Part shown: positions 43,950 through 51,219 of the stretch, one piece after another
Numbering within the stretch: the stretch's first letter is position 1
How the letters are laid out: each line of letters starts with the position of its first letter
NCBI RefSeq assembly: GCF_029893805.1
Contig: NZ_JARXYP010000002.1
Span: 2,170,001 to 2,234,000 of the forward strand
Source: Streptomyces sp. SAI-135
Lineage (GTDB): Bacteria > Actinomycetota > Actinomycetes > Streptomycetales > Streptomycetaceae
Length of the DNA stretch: 64,000 nt
Direction: 5' to 3'
Program-made: the position numbers and the translations under genes
Notes under the pieces: model-generated
What the model was told of the DNA's origin: nothing
The model's database searches: none
Seen by the model: the letters and a program-made list of their open reading frames with translations, nothing else

Positions 43950-44308
43950 TGGGCGATGTCCTTGCGCAGGGCGGCCGCGGCGCCGAGGTAGACGTGCGCG
44001 ATGTCGGCGCGGGGCCGGTCGGACTCGATGTGCGCGAGGACGCGGACCACCCGGGGCATGGCGCCCTCGATGTCCAGCTCCTGCGCGCAGATCAGCGGTA
44101 CGTCGACGATGCCGAGCTTGCGGGCCGCGGCCGCCGGAAAGTCGCTGTGCAGGTCGGGCGTGGCCGTGAACCAGATGCTGATCAGGTCGTCCGCGGTCAG
44201 CTCGTTCCGCTCCATGATGGCGGTGAGCAGCGCTCCGACCTGCTCGTCCATGTGGCCGGCCTCGTCCTGTTCGAGTTGGACGGCGCCCCGGACCGCTCGT
44301 ACCGCCAC
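43946..44308 (-). CDS. aroH: chorismate mutase, AroH type
   Basis: 120 residues from GTG 44308, with GAGGAG upstream. It converts chorismate to prephenate. RGAVQLEQDEAGHMDEQVGA, FTATPDLHSDFPAAAARKLG, PLICAQELDIEGAMPRVVRV and the C-terminal HVYLGAAAALRKD match the monofunctional class II (trimeric, Bacillus-type) enzyme; the active-site Arg near residue 5 (VRGAV) and the Glu/Arg pair in QELDIEGAMPR are visible. The length is normal. It is coupled to tyrA, so the product passes directly to the dehydrogenase. Confidence 0.93.
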   Translation of the reverse strand: MAVRAVRGAVQLEQDEAGHMDEQVGALLTAIMERNELTADDLISIWFTATPDLHSDFPAAAARKLGIVDVPLICAQELDIEGAMPRVVRVLAHIESDRPRADIAHVYLGAAAALRKDIAQ

Positions 44309-44539
44309 GGCATTGCTCCTCGCTATGTACAAACCGGCTCTTCGCACGACCAGCCTAGTCAGCCCGTACCGGTCGGGTACGCGCCGCCCGCCCCCTGAGA
44401 TGGCGTTCCGGACCGTGTCAATGTCACCCGAACGTCGCAGTTCCGCTACTTGGGGCGAAAACACCCCCGTGCGCCTCTGGACTCGGGACCCCGGGTCCGC
44501 TCTCATGGCAGGAAACTCGCCTCGGGGGAGGCCCCTTTC

Positions 44540-45220
44540 ATGAAGCGTTCCGGACCGTTGCTGACACTGCTCGCGGGATTGCTGCTCGGCCTGTTCATGC
44601 TCTCGCTCAACGCCACCACGGGAGAGAAGCCGACCTCGGCGTCCGTGCAGCCGTCCGCGTCCGCGCAGCCGTCGCCCGGCACCAAGGCGTCACCGGGCAC
44701 CGCACCGGCGCAGACGTCCGCGCCGCCCAGCCCGTCCCCGGCCCGGACCGCCGTGCCGGAGGGCGTGTACACGGGCCGTACCGACGACGACTCCTCGGCG
44801 GTCGCGATCACGGTGCGCGACGACAAGGCGATCGCGTACGTCTGCGACGGCCACAACATCGAGTCGTGGCTCCAGGGCGACGTGCGCGAGGACGGCAGCC
44901 TGCGGCTCACCGGCAAGGGCGGCGCGAGTCTCGACGGCAGGGTGAAGGGCACCAGGGAGATCCGCGGCACGGCGCACGTCGGCAGCGGGAGCTACGCCTT
45001 CACCCTCGGCAGGTCGAAGAAGTCCTCCGGCCTCTACCGGGCGAACAGCACGGTGGCGGGCGCGAAGATCGAGGGCGGATGGATCGTCCTGCCGGACGGT
45101 GAGCAGGTCGGCATCCTCAAGCGCGACGGCAAGCCCTCCCCGGCACCCGAGATCGACCCGGAGACCGGTGCGGTGACGGTCGACGGACAGCAGCTCACGG
45201 CCCGCCCGGCAACCCCCTGA
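44540..45220 (+). CDS. secreted or membrane-anchored protein of a redox trio
   Basis: 226 residues from ATG 44540, with GGGGGAG upstream. Signal/anchor helix LLTLLAGLLLGLFMLSLNAT, a Ser/Pro/Ala-rich spacer to ~70, then a beta-rich domain (GVYTGRTDDDSSAVAITVRD, AYVCDGHNIESWLQGDVRE, SYAFTLGRSKKSSGLYRANS, GGWIVLPDGEQVGILKRDG). The domain is unknown to me but recurs next to DUF6529 and Rieske genes in Streptomyces as far as I recall. No heme or metal-binding motif except a single Cys. It may be a periplasmic partner or substrate of the adjacent redox proteins. Gap to the next gene is 21 bp. Confidence 0.65.
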   Translation: MKRSGPLLTLLAGLLLGLFMLSLNATTGEKPTSASVQPSASAQPSPGTKASPGTAPAQTSAPPSPSPARTAVPEGVYTGRTDDDSSAVAITVRDDKAIAYVCDGHNIESWLQGDVREDGSLRLTGKGGASLDGRVKGTREIRGTAHVGSGSYAFTLGRSKKSSGLYRANSTVAGAKIEGGWIVLPDGEQVGILKRDGKPSPAPEIDPETGAVTVDGQQLTARPATP

Positions 45221-45241
45221 CCTCGACCGAGGGAGCCGATC

Positions 45242-45823
45242 ATGACCGTCGACCCGAACGCGGCCACCCAGAGCTGGCCCTCGCCCGAACCCGAGCGCGG
45301 CCCCGGCGCGGCCCGCTATCTGATCCCGGCCCTGGTCGCCGCCGCGGTGGCGGTCGCCCTGGGCGTCTACGGCAAGGTCCACGACCCGGCGGGGACGGCC
45401 TTCAACCTCGCCGGCTTCAGCAGCACCGGCGCGGTGAAGTCCTGGCTCGCGACGGTCGCGTTCTTCTTCGCCCTCGTCCAGCTCGTCTCGGCCCTGATGG
45501 TGTACGGCAAGCTGCCCGGTCCGAGCTGGTCCTCGGCCCTGCACCGCTGGTCCGGCCGGGTGGCCTTCCTGGTGGCGGTGCCGGTCGCGGTGCACTGTCT
45601 GTACGCGCTGGGCTTCCAGTCGTACGAATCACGCGTTCTGTGGCACTCGCTCCTCGGCTGTTTCTTCTTCGGTGTCTTCAGTGCCAAGATGCTGCTGCTC
45701 CGTTCGGAGCGACTTCCCGGGTGGCTGCTGCCGATCGTCGGCGGGCTCGTCTTCACCGCGCTCACGATCCTCTGGCTGACCTCCGCCCTCTGGTTCTTCC
45801 GCACCTTCGGAGTGACGACATGA
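45242..45823 (+). CDS. DUF6529-like multi-helix membrane protein, possible b-type cytochrome
   Basis: 193 residues with five predicted membrane segments (RYLIPALVAAAVAVALGVYG, WLATVAFFFALVQLVSALMV, VAFLVAVPVAVHCLYALGF, SLLGCFFFGVFSAKMLLL, WLLPIVGGLVFTALTILWL). His residues lie at helix ends in LHRWSGRVAF, AVHCLYALGF and VLWHSLLGC, an arrangement like cytochrome b561/ferric-reductase membrane domains, so heme binding is possible. The stop overlaps the Rieske start by 4 bp, which argues for a joint function in electron transfer. No heme is proven from sequence. Confidence 0.7.
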   Translation: MTVDPNAATQSWPSPEPERGPGAARYLIPALVAAAVAVALGVYGKVHDPAGTAFNLAGFSSTGAVKSWLATVAFFFALVQLVSALMVYGKLPGPSWSSALHRWSGRVAFLVAVPVAVHCLYALGFQSYESRVLWHSLLGCFFFGVFSAKMLLLRSERLPGWLLPIVGGLVFTALTILWLTSALWFFRTFGVTT

Positions 45824-46227
45824 CGCACAGCCCGGCGCGGCGCACGGTCCTTCTCGCGACGGGCGCGGCCGCGCTGGCCGCCGGCTGCGGCGAGTACGGC
45901 GGCGAGAACAGCGACTCCGGGTCCGGTTCGGCGCAGGCCGGCACCGCACTGGCGAGGACGAGCGAGATCCCGGTCGGCGGCGGGAAGATCTTCAAGGACG
46001 AGAAGGTCGTCGTCACCCAGCCGAAGAAGGGCGAGTTCAAGGCCTTCTCCGACATCTGCACCCATCAGGGCTGCCAGGTGACCAACGTGTCCGGCGGCAC
46101 CATCAACTGCCCTTGCCACGGAAGCAAGTTCAACATCACGGACGGTTCGGTGGCCAACCCGCCGGCCACCGAACCGCTGCCCGAGAAGCAGATCAGGGTC
46201 GACGGGGACTCGATCGAACTCGCCTAG
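45820..46227 (+). CDS. Tat-exported Rieske [2Fe-2S] protein
   Basis: 135 residues. Twin-arginine-type signal (ARRTVLLATGAAALAAG) leading to Cys in AAGCG, so it may also be lipid-anchored. A disordered spacer follows. Rieske ligands are both present: CTHQGC and CPCHGS, in DICTHQGCQVTNVSGGTINC. It carries one-electron redox chemistry outside the membrane. As the partner of a His-bearing membrane protein encoded just upstream with a 4-bp overlap, it could form a small quinol- or reductant-linked chain; that is inference. No cytochrome c or bc genes are near. Confidence 0.85.
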   Translation: MTHSPARRTVLLATGAAALAAGCGEYGGENSDSGSGSAQAGTALARTSEIPVGGGKIFKDEKVVVTQPKKGEFKAFSDICTHQGCQVTNVSGGTINCPCHGSKFNITDGSVANPPATEPLPEKQIRVDGDSIELA

Positions 46228-46256
46228 GGTGCCGGCCGCGGCGTTACAGTCGTGCG

Positions 46257-46757
46257 GTGCCCGAGCTGAAGCGGCTGAGTGCCGGTCATGCCCCGGCGGT
46301 CCTGGCCTTCGAGCTGGCGAACCGCGCCTACTTCGCCGCCGCGGTCTTCGACCGGGGTGACGACTACTTCGAGCGGTTCGCCGACCGGTTCGACGCCCTG
46401 CTGGCCGAGCAGGAGGCCGGCATCTGCGCCTTCCATGTGCTCGTCGCCGAGGACGGCTCGGTCCTGGGCCGGTTCAACCTCTACGACCTCGAGGACGGCG
46501 GTGCCGTGCTCGGCTACCGGGTCGCGCAGCACGTGGCCGGCCGCGGCACGGCGACCGCGACCGTGCTGGAGCTGTGCGGTCTGGCGGCGACGCGGTACGG
46601 CCTGCGCACCCTGCGGGCGGCCACCGCCCACGCGAATGCCGCCTCCCGAAGGGTGCTGGTCAAGGCCGGGTTCGTCCCGGTCGGTCCGGCCGATCCCGCC
46701 GAACTCGGCGGCAAGCCGGGCACCTGGTACCAGCGCGCTCTCACACCCTTGCGGTAG
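46257..46757 (+). CDS. GNAT N-acetyltransferase (RimJ/RimL-like)
   Basis: 166 residues from GTG 46257. Acetyl-CoA-dependent acetyltransferase of the RimL-like group. FNLYDLEDGGAVLGYRVAQH, then the CoA-binding loop region VAGRGTATATVLELCGLAAT, TAHANAASRRVLVKAGF and the end TWYQRALTPL match. TACAGT at 46245-46250 lies 6 nt before the GTG and there is no Shine-Dalgarno sequence, so the mRNA is probably leaderless. Substrate may be a ribosomal protein N-terminus, an amino acid or a drug; this cannot be told from sequence. Confidence 0.82.
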   Translation: MPELKRLSAGHAPAVLAFELANRAYFAAAVFDRGDDYFERFADRFDALLAEQEAGICAFHVLVAEDGSVLGRFNLYDLEDGGAVLGYRVAQHVAGRGTATATVLELCGLAATRYGLRTLRAATAHANAASRRVLVKAGFVPVGPADPAELGGKPGTWYQRALTPLR

Positions 46758-46792
46758 CCCGCAGCCACCGGCCCGGTCCGCCGGCTGAGGTG

Positions 46793-47809
46793 TCAGGAGT
46801 CCCAGAGGGCCCCGAGCGTCACCAGTTCACTGCCGTACTCGATCCGGTCGGCCCACTCCACCGGCCACGCCTCCGCTCCCAGATGGGCACCCGCGAAGGC
46901 ACCCGTCAGACAGGCGATCGAGTCGGAGTCGCCGGAGCTGCACGCGGCCCGCCGCAGGGCCGTCAGCGGCTCGTCCGGGAACTGCAGGAAGCACAACAAC
47001 CCGGTCGCCAGGGCCTCTTCGGCGATCCAGCCCGCCCCGGTGGCCAGGCACGGGTCGTCCTCGGGAGAGGCGCCCCGCACGGCGTCGTCGAGCCGGTCGA
47101 GGACCGCCAGGCACTCGTCCCAGCCGCGCGCGATGAACTGTCCGGGCGTCGGGTCCTGGCTCCTCGTCCACAGGTCGCCGAGCCAACGCTCGTGGTACTG
47201 CCCCCGGTTCACCAGGGCGTACGACCGCAGCAGCCCCACCAGTTCACCCGGGGCGGTGCCCTGCGCGAGCAGCCGTACGGCACGCGCGGTGAGGTCGGAC
47301 GCGGCGAGCCCCGTCGGGTGCCCGTGGGTGAGCGCGGCCTGCAACTGGGCGGCGCCCGCGCGCTGTTCGTCACTGAGACCGGGCACGAGCCCGACGGGGG
47401 CGACGCGCATGTTGGCGCCGCAGCCCTTGGAGCCGATCTGGCTGGCCTCCTGCCAGGGCAGATCCGTGCGCTCCAGCAGGTCGCACGCCCGCAGACAGGT
47501 GTTGCCCGGGGCGCGGTTGTTCTCCGGGGAGCGGTTCCACGCGATGAACTCCCGCCGGACCGGCTCCGCCATCTCGGGCCCGAGCACTCCCCGGTCCATC
47601 GCCGCCCGCAGCCCTCTGCCCACCGCCAGTGTCATCTGCGTGTCGTCGCTGACCAGCGCGGGCGTGATCAGCTCCATCTCCCGCCAGGGCCCGCACTTGG
47701 CGAGGATCGACGGCACGTCGTTGAACTCGGTGGGGAAGCCGAGGGCGTCCCCGAGGGCGAGGCCGACGAGGGTTCCGGTGGCGGCGCGTTTGGTGAGGGT
47801 CATGGTCAT
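46793..47809 (-). CDS. ADP-ribosylglycohydrolase family protein
   Basis: 338 residues from ATG 47809. ARH/DraG-like fold that releases ADP-ribose from modified proteins or nucleic acids. Metal-binding motifs are visible: GDALGFPTEF, SDDTQMTLAVGRGL, GSKGCGANMRVAPVGLVPG, GLAASDLTARAV and SSGDSDSIACLTGAFAGA. It is coupled by a 4-bp overlap (ATGA) to an NrtR-type regulator whose known ligand is ADP-ribose. The enzyme may supply or consume that signal; this link is inferred from context. Confidence 0.88.
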   Translation of the reverse strand: MTMTLTKRAATGTLVGLALGDALGFPTEFNDVPSILAKCGPWREMELITPALVSDDTQMTLAVGRGLRAAMDRGVLGPEMAEPVRREFIAWNRSPENNRAPGNTCLRACDLLERTDLPWQEASQIGSKGCGANMRVAPVGLVPGLSDEQRAGAAQLQAALTHGHPTGLAASDLTARAVRLLAQGTAPGELVGLLRSYALVNRGQYHERWLGDLWTRSQDPTPGQFIARGWDECLAVLDRLDDAVRGASPEDDPCLATGAGWIAEEALATGLLCFLQFPDEPLTALRRAACSSGDSDSIACLTGAFAGAHLGAEAWPVEWADRIEYGSELVTLGALWDS

Positions 47810-48534
47810 GCGGGGCGTCCTTCCGGGGACGGTCGGAGGAGAGGGGGGTGCAGGGTGGTCGCCGGTCCCGCGCGGTAGAGCGCGGCCGGTTTGCCGCGGC
47901 CGCCGGTCAGTCGCGCGGCCCCGGGCACGGCCTCGACGAAGCCGGGCGTGGCGAGCACCTTGCGGCGGAAGTTGGGCCGGTCCAGGACAGTGCCCCACAC
48001 GGTCTCGTACACCTGCTGGAGCTCGCCGAGGGTGAACTCGGGCGGGCAGAAGGCGGTGGCGAGGCAGGTGTACTCCAGCTTGGCCCCGACGCGTTCGTGG
48101 GCGTCGGCCAGGATGCGGTCGTGGTCGAAGGCGAGCGGTCCCGCCTTGTCGTACGGCACCCAGCGGGCCTCGGCCGCGTCACTGCCGCCGTGCGGCTCGG
48201 GAGGGTCGGGCAGCAGTGCGGCGAACGCGACGGAGACGACCCGCATCCGGGGGTCGCGGTCGGGCTCGCTGTAGGTCCGCAGCTGCTCCAGATGCAGCCC
48301 GGAGAGATCCGACAGCCCGGTCTCCTCGGCGAGTTCACGCCGGGCGGCGGTCTCCGCGGACTCGTCCGGGTGCAGGAACCCGCCGGGCAGCGCCCAGTGA
48401 CCGGCGTACGGCTCCTGGCCCCGCTCCACGAGCAGCACCTGCAGGGCGCCTTCGGCGACCGTGAGCACGGCGAGGTCGACGGTGACGGCGAAGGGTTCGT
48501 GGGCGTACTTGTCGTAGCCGGGCGGCACGGACAC
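47806..48534 (-). CDS. NrtR-type Nudix domain transcriptional regulator
   Basis: 242 residues. N-terminal Nudix domain with an intact box: GGFLHPDESAETAARRELAE then ETGL. C-terminal winged helix-like region (FTLGELQQVYETVWGTVLDR, then NFRRKVLATPG), the two-domain plan of NrtR, which represses NAD-synthesis genes and is released by ADP-ribose. The intact Nudix box, often degenerate in NrtR, leaves open residual ADP-ribose hydrolysis. It starts at ATG 48534 and has two dyad operators directly upstream at 48552-48584, indicating autoregulation of the nrtR-ARH operon. Confidence 0.82.
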   Translation of the reverse strand: MSVPPGYDKYAHEPFAVTVDLAVLTVAEGALQVLLVERGQEPYAGHWALPGGFLHPDESAETAARRELAEETGLSDLSGLHLEQLRTYSEPDRDPRMRVVSVAFAALLPDPPEPHGGSDAAEARWVPYDKAGPLAFDHDRILADAHERVGAKLEYTCLATAFCPPEFTLGELQQVYETVWGTVLDRPNFRRKVLATPGFVEAVPGAARLTGGRGKPAALYRAGPATTLHPPLLRPSPEGRPA

Positions 48535-48551
48535 GCTCGCTCACCCCCTTT

Positions 48552-48584
48552 ATGGTCAGTTCGACTAATAGTCACTACGACTAT
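48552..48584. promoter_or_regulatory. tandem NrtR-type operators
   Basis: Two adjacent dyads: ATGGTC-N5-GACTAA at 48552-48568 and ATAGTC-N5-GACTAT at 48568-48584, the second perfect. Centres are 16 bp apart. They lie 18 bp before the nrtR start codon, where a promoter should be. The regulator assignment is inferred from position and symmetry. Confidence 0.7.
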
Positions 48585-48612
48585 AAAGAGGGTGCGCCGG
48601 TTGGGCAAGCCC

Positions 48613-49170
48613 CTACGGCCGTGCGCGGCAGGCGCGTTGGGGGTCCCGCCCCAGGAACCCCAGGAGCCGCACGTCCGGCCGCGCGCCGGACGGTACGGCG
48701 ACCGGCTCGGCGAAGCGCACGCCCCGGTCCTCCTCCCCCACCACGCACCGGGCTACGGATAGGAGTTCGCCGGCGAGGCCCTCCGGAATGGGCCGCGGCC
48801 GACCGCAGGACCGGCCCACGTCCCATCCGTGCACGGCGATCTCCACGGCACCGACGGCGGCCATCACCCGCACGTCCAGCGGGCGTTCGCCCACGAGCAC
48901 CTCCTCGGGCGGCCCCGCGGCCCAGGCACCGAGCACGGCACACGCGCGGGTGCGGAAGCCGCAGACCCGGTCGGCGTGCGGGAGCACCCCGATCCGCCCA
49001 CCGCTCATCCCCTCGTAGAGCGCGTCCAGCGAGTCGTCGAGGTGGTCCAGCAGCTCGCCGAGGTCCCACTCGGCGCACGGCGTCCCCCTGTCGAGGCCCA
49101 CGCACCGCGCCTGCGCCACACTGCCCAGCGCGTAGGCGAGCGAGCGCTCCAACAGCTCTCCGGCGCTCAC
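48613..49170 (-). CDS. maleylpyruvate isomerase-like mycothiol-type metal-binding protein
   Basis: 185 residues from GTG 49170 (or 49173), with AGGTG upstream. MDMPI_N/DinB-like helical domain: LLERSLAYALGSVAQARCVG, AEWDLGELLDHLDDSLDALY, with a His in DLGELLDHLDDS, and AVEIAVHGWDVGRSCGRP with the second His in VHGWD. These are the ligand positions of TIGR03086-like proteins. The N-terminal metal-binding part is complete and no second domain is present. Probably a thiol S-transferase of unknown substrate. It ends near the NrtR operator region of the neighbouring gene; the two are on the same strand. Confidence 0.7.
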   Translation of the reverse strand: MSAGELLERSLAYALGSVAQARCVGLDRGTPCAEWDLGELLDHLDDSLDALYEGMSGGRIGVLPHADRVCGFRTRACAVLGAWAAGPPEEVLVGERPLDVRVMAAVGAVEIAVHGWDVGRSCGRPRPIPEGLAGELLSVARCVVGEEDRGVRFAEPVAVPSGARPDVRLLGFLGRDPQRACRARP

Positions 49171-49423
49171 CACAGCACCTGCGCCGGCCCGCCCCAGCAG
49201 CCCCTCAGCGGCCTCACAGCCGTCCCCCGAGCTCCGGGGAGCCCGACGGGCCGCGAAGGCCGCACACGGCCCTCCAGCCCTGCCTGACACGTCCCGCCAC
49301 GACTACCGCTCCCCGCGTCCATCCCCACTCCCTCCGTCACGGATACAGACCGACGGGAGGACGAAAACGCATCGGCCGGCCCCGGAGGTTCCGGAACCGG
49401 CCGCACACGCGCGTGGGGAGGGC

Positions 49424-50566
49424 CTACAGGTCGACTTCCTTCATCAGCATGCCGACCTCGGTGTTGGAGAGGCGCCGCAGCCAGCCCGACTTCTGGTCTC
49501 CCAGGGTGATGGGCCCGAAGGCGACCCGCACCAGCTTGTCGACCGGGAAGCCCGCCTCGGCGAGCATCCGGCGGACGATGTGCTTGCGCCCCTCGTGGAG
49601 GGTCACCTCGACGAGGTAGTTCTTGCCGGTCTGCTCGACGACCCGGAAGTGGTCCGCCTTCGCGTACCCGTCCTCCAGCTGGATGCCGTCCTTGAGCTGC
49701 TTGCCGAGGTCCCGCGGGATCGGACCCACGATGTGCGCGAGGTAGACCTTCTTCACGCCGTACTTCGGGTGGGTCAGCCGGTGGGCCAGCTCGCCGTGGT
49801 TGGTGAGCAGGATGACGCCCTCGGTCTCGGTGTCGAGCCGTCCCACGTGGAAGAGGCGCGTCTCACGGTTGGTGACGTAGTCGCCGAGGCACTGCCGGCC
49901 CTCGTTGTCCTCCATCGTCGAGACCACACCGGCGGGCTTGTTCAGCGAGAAGAACTGGTACGACTGGGTCGCCACCGTCAGGCCGTCGACCTTGACCTCG
50001 TCCTTCTCCGGGTCGACCCGCTTGCCCTGCTCCAGCACGATCTCGCCGTTGACCTCGACCCGCGCCTGCTCGATGAGCTCCTCGCAGGCCCGCCGCGAGC
50101 CGTAGCCCGCGCGCGCGAGGACCTTCTGGAGCCGCTCGCCCTCCTGCTCGGCGCCCGGGAAGGTCTTGGGGAGCTTCACGTCCTTCTTGCCGGCGTACCG
50201 CTCCCGGTTGCGCTCCTCGGCCCGCGCCTCGTACTCGCGGGAGGTCGCCGGCACCCAGCGGCCGCGCCCGGTGCCCTGGCCCTGCTTCGGTCCGCCCTTG
50301 GCACCGCCGCGCGCCGAGGCACCGCGCCCCGACTTCGGGCCGTCCGGGGAGGCGCCAGGACCCACGTCGTAGCGCCGCTCCTCGGGACGGGGCTTCTTCG
50401 GCCGCCCGCCCTGCTTGTCGTCGCGGTCGTTCCCGGCACCGCGGTAGTTGCCGCGCCCCCCGGTGCTCCCGCCGCGACCACCGCTGTTCCCACCGCGGCC
50501 GCCGCTGTTGCCACCACGGCTCCCGCCGTTGTTTCCGCTGCTGTTCCTGCCGCTGCTGCTTCGCAT
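49424..50566 (-). CDS. rluB: rRNA pseudouridine synthase (RluB/RsuA family) with Gly-rich extension
   Basis: 380 residues. S4 RNA-binding domain at ~142-190 (GERLQKVLARAGYGSRRACE), then the pseudouridine synthase domain with FSLNKPAGVVSTM and catalytic Asp245 in VGRLDTETEG, and GRKHIVRRMLAEAGFPV near the end. It modifies 23S rRNA. The first ~130 residues are a Gly/Arg/Ser/Asn-rich disordered extension with repeats of GGRGGNSGG, absent from enterobacterial RluB and probably RNA-binding. The ATG shares one base with the scpB stop (TGATG). The scpA-scpB-rluB order is widely conserved in Gram-positive bacteria. Confidence 0.93.
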   Translation of the reverse strand: MRSSSGRNSSGNNGGSRGGNSGGRGGNSGGRGGSTGGRGNYRGAGNDRDDKQGGRPKKPRPEERRYDVGPGASPDGPKSGRGASARGGAKGGPKQGQGTGRGRWVPATSREYEARAEERNRERYAGKKDVKLPKTFPGAEQEGERLQKVLARAGYGSRRACEELIEQARVEVNGEIVLEQGKRVDPEKDEVKVDGLTVATQSYQFFSLNKPAGVVSTMEDNEGRQCLGDYVTNRETRLFHVGRLDTETEGVILLTNHGELAHRLTHPKYGVKKVYLAHIVGPIPRDLGKQLKDGIQLEDGYAKADHFRVVEQTGKNYLVEVTLHEGRKHIVRRMLAEAGFPVDKLVRVAFGPITLGDQKSGWLRRLSNTEVGMLMKEVDL

Positions 50567-51219
50567 CAAAGTTCCGTCTTGTCGTCTGCGTCCTCGGAAT
50601 CCGGGGCGTCCGGATCGAACGACGGTACGGCCTCCTGGGTCTCGGCCTCGATCGCCTCCGCCTCCGGGAGGAAGGGCGCGAGCTCCGGGAGCTCGTCCAG
50701 ACCGCGCAGGCCCATCCGCTCCAGGAAGTAGTTCGTCGTCACGTACAGGATCGCACCTGTTTCGGGTTCCGTGCCCGCCTCCGCGACCAGACCCCGCTGG
50801 AGCAGGGTGCGCATCACACCGTCGCAGTTCACTCCGCGCACCGCGGAGACCCGGCTGCGGCTGACCGGCTGACGGTAGGCGACCACCGCCAGCGTCTCCA
50901 GGGCGGCCTGGGTGAGCCGGGCCTGCTGGCCGTCCAGGACGAAGCGCTCCACGGCCGGGGCGTACGCGGCCCGGGTGTAGAACCGCCATCCGTTCGCGAC
51001 GTGCCGCAGCTCGAATCCGCGCCCCTGGGCGGCGTACTCGCCCGCCAGCTCCCTGAGCGCCCTGGTGATCTGCCGCTTCGGCCGCTCCAGGATCCTCGAC
51101 AGGTGCTCCTCGGTCGCGGGCTCGTCCACGACCATCAGGACGGCCTCCAGGGCCGGCTTCAGCTCCAGGTCGGCCACGCCCGGCGGTCCCGCCGGGACCT
51201 CGGTGGTGTCCTCGCTCAC
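50566..51219 (-). CDS. scpB: segregation and condensation protein B
   Basis: 217 residues from GTG 51219, with AAGGAGGACAAGG upstream. Winged-helix subunit of the SMC-ScpAB condensin. LKPALEAVLMVVDEPATEEH, LRHVANGWRFYTRAAYAPAV, LTQAALETLAVVAYRQPVSR and LYVTTNYFLERMGLRGLDEL are the standard ScpB segments. The C-terminal ~30 residues are acidic. The GTGA overlap with scpA couples the two, as expected for a fixed-ratio complex. The smc gene is not in the window. Confidence 0.95.
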   Translation of the reverse strand: MSEDTTEVPAGPPGVADLELKPALEAVLMVVDEPATEEHLSRILERPKRQITRALRELAGEYAAQGRGFELRHVANGWRFYTRAAYAPAVERFVLDGQQARLTQAALETLAVVAYRQPVSRSRVSAVRGVNCDGVMRTLLQRGLVAEAGTEPETGAILYVTTNYFLERMGLRGLDELPELAPFLPEAEAIEAETQEAVPSFDPDAPDSEDADDKTEL

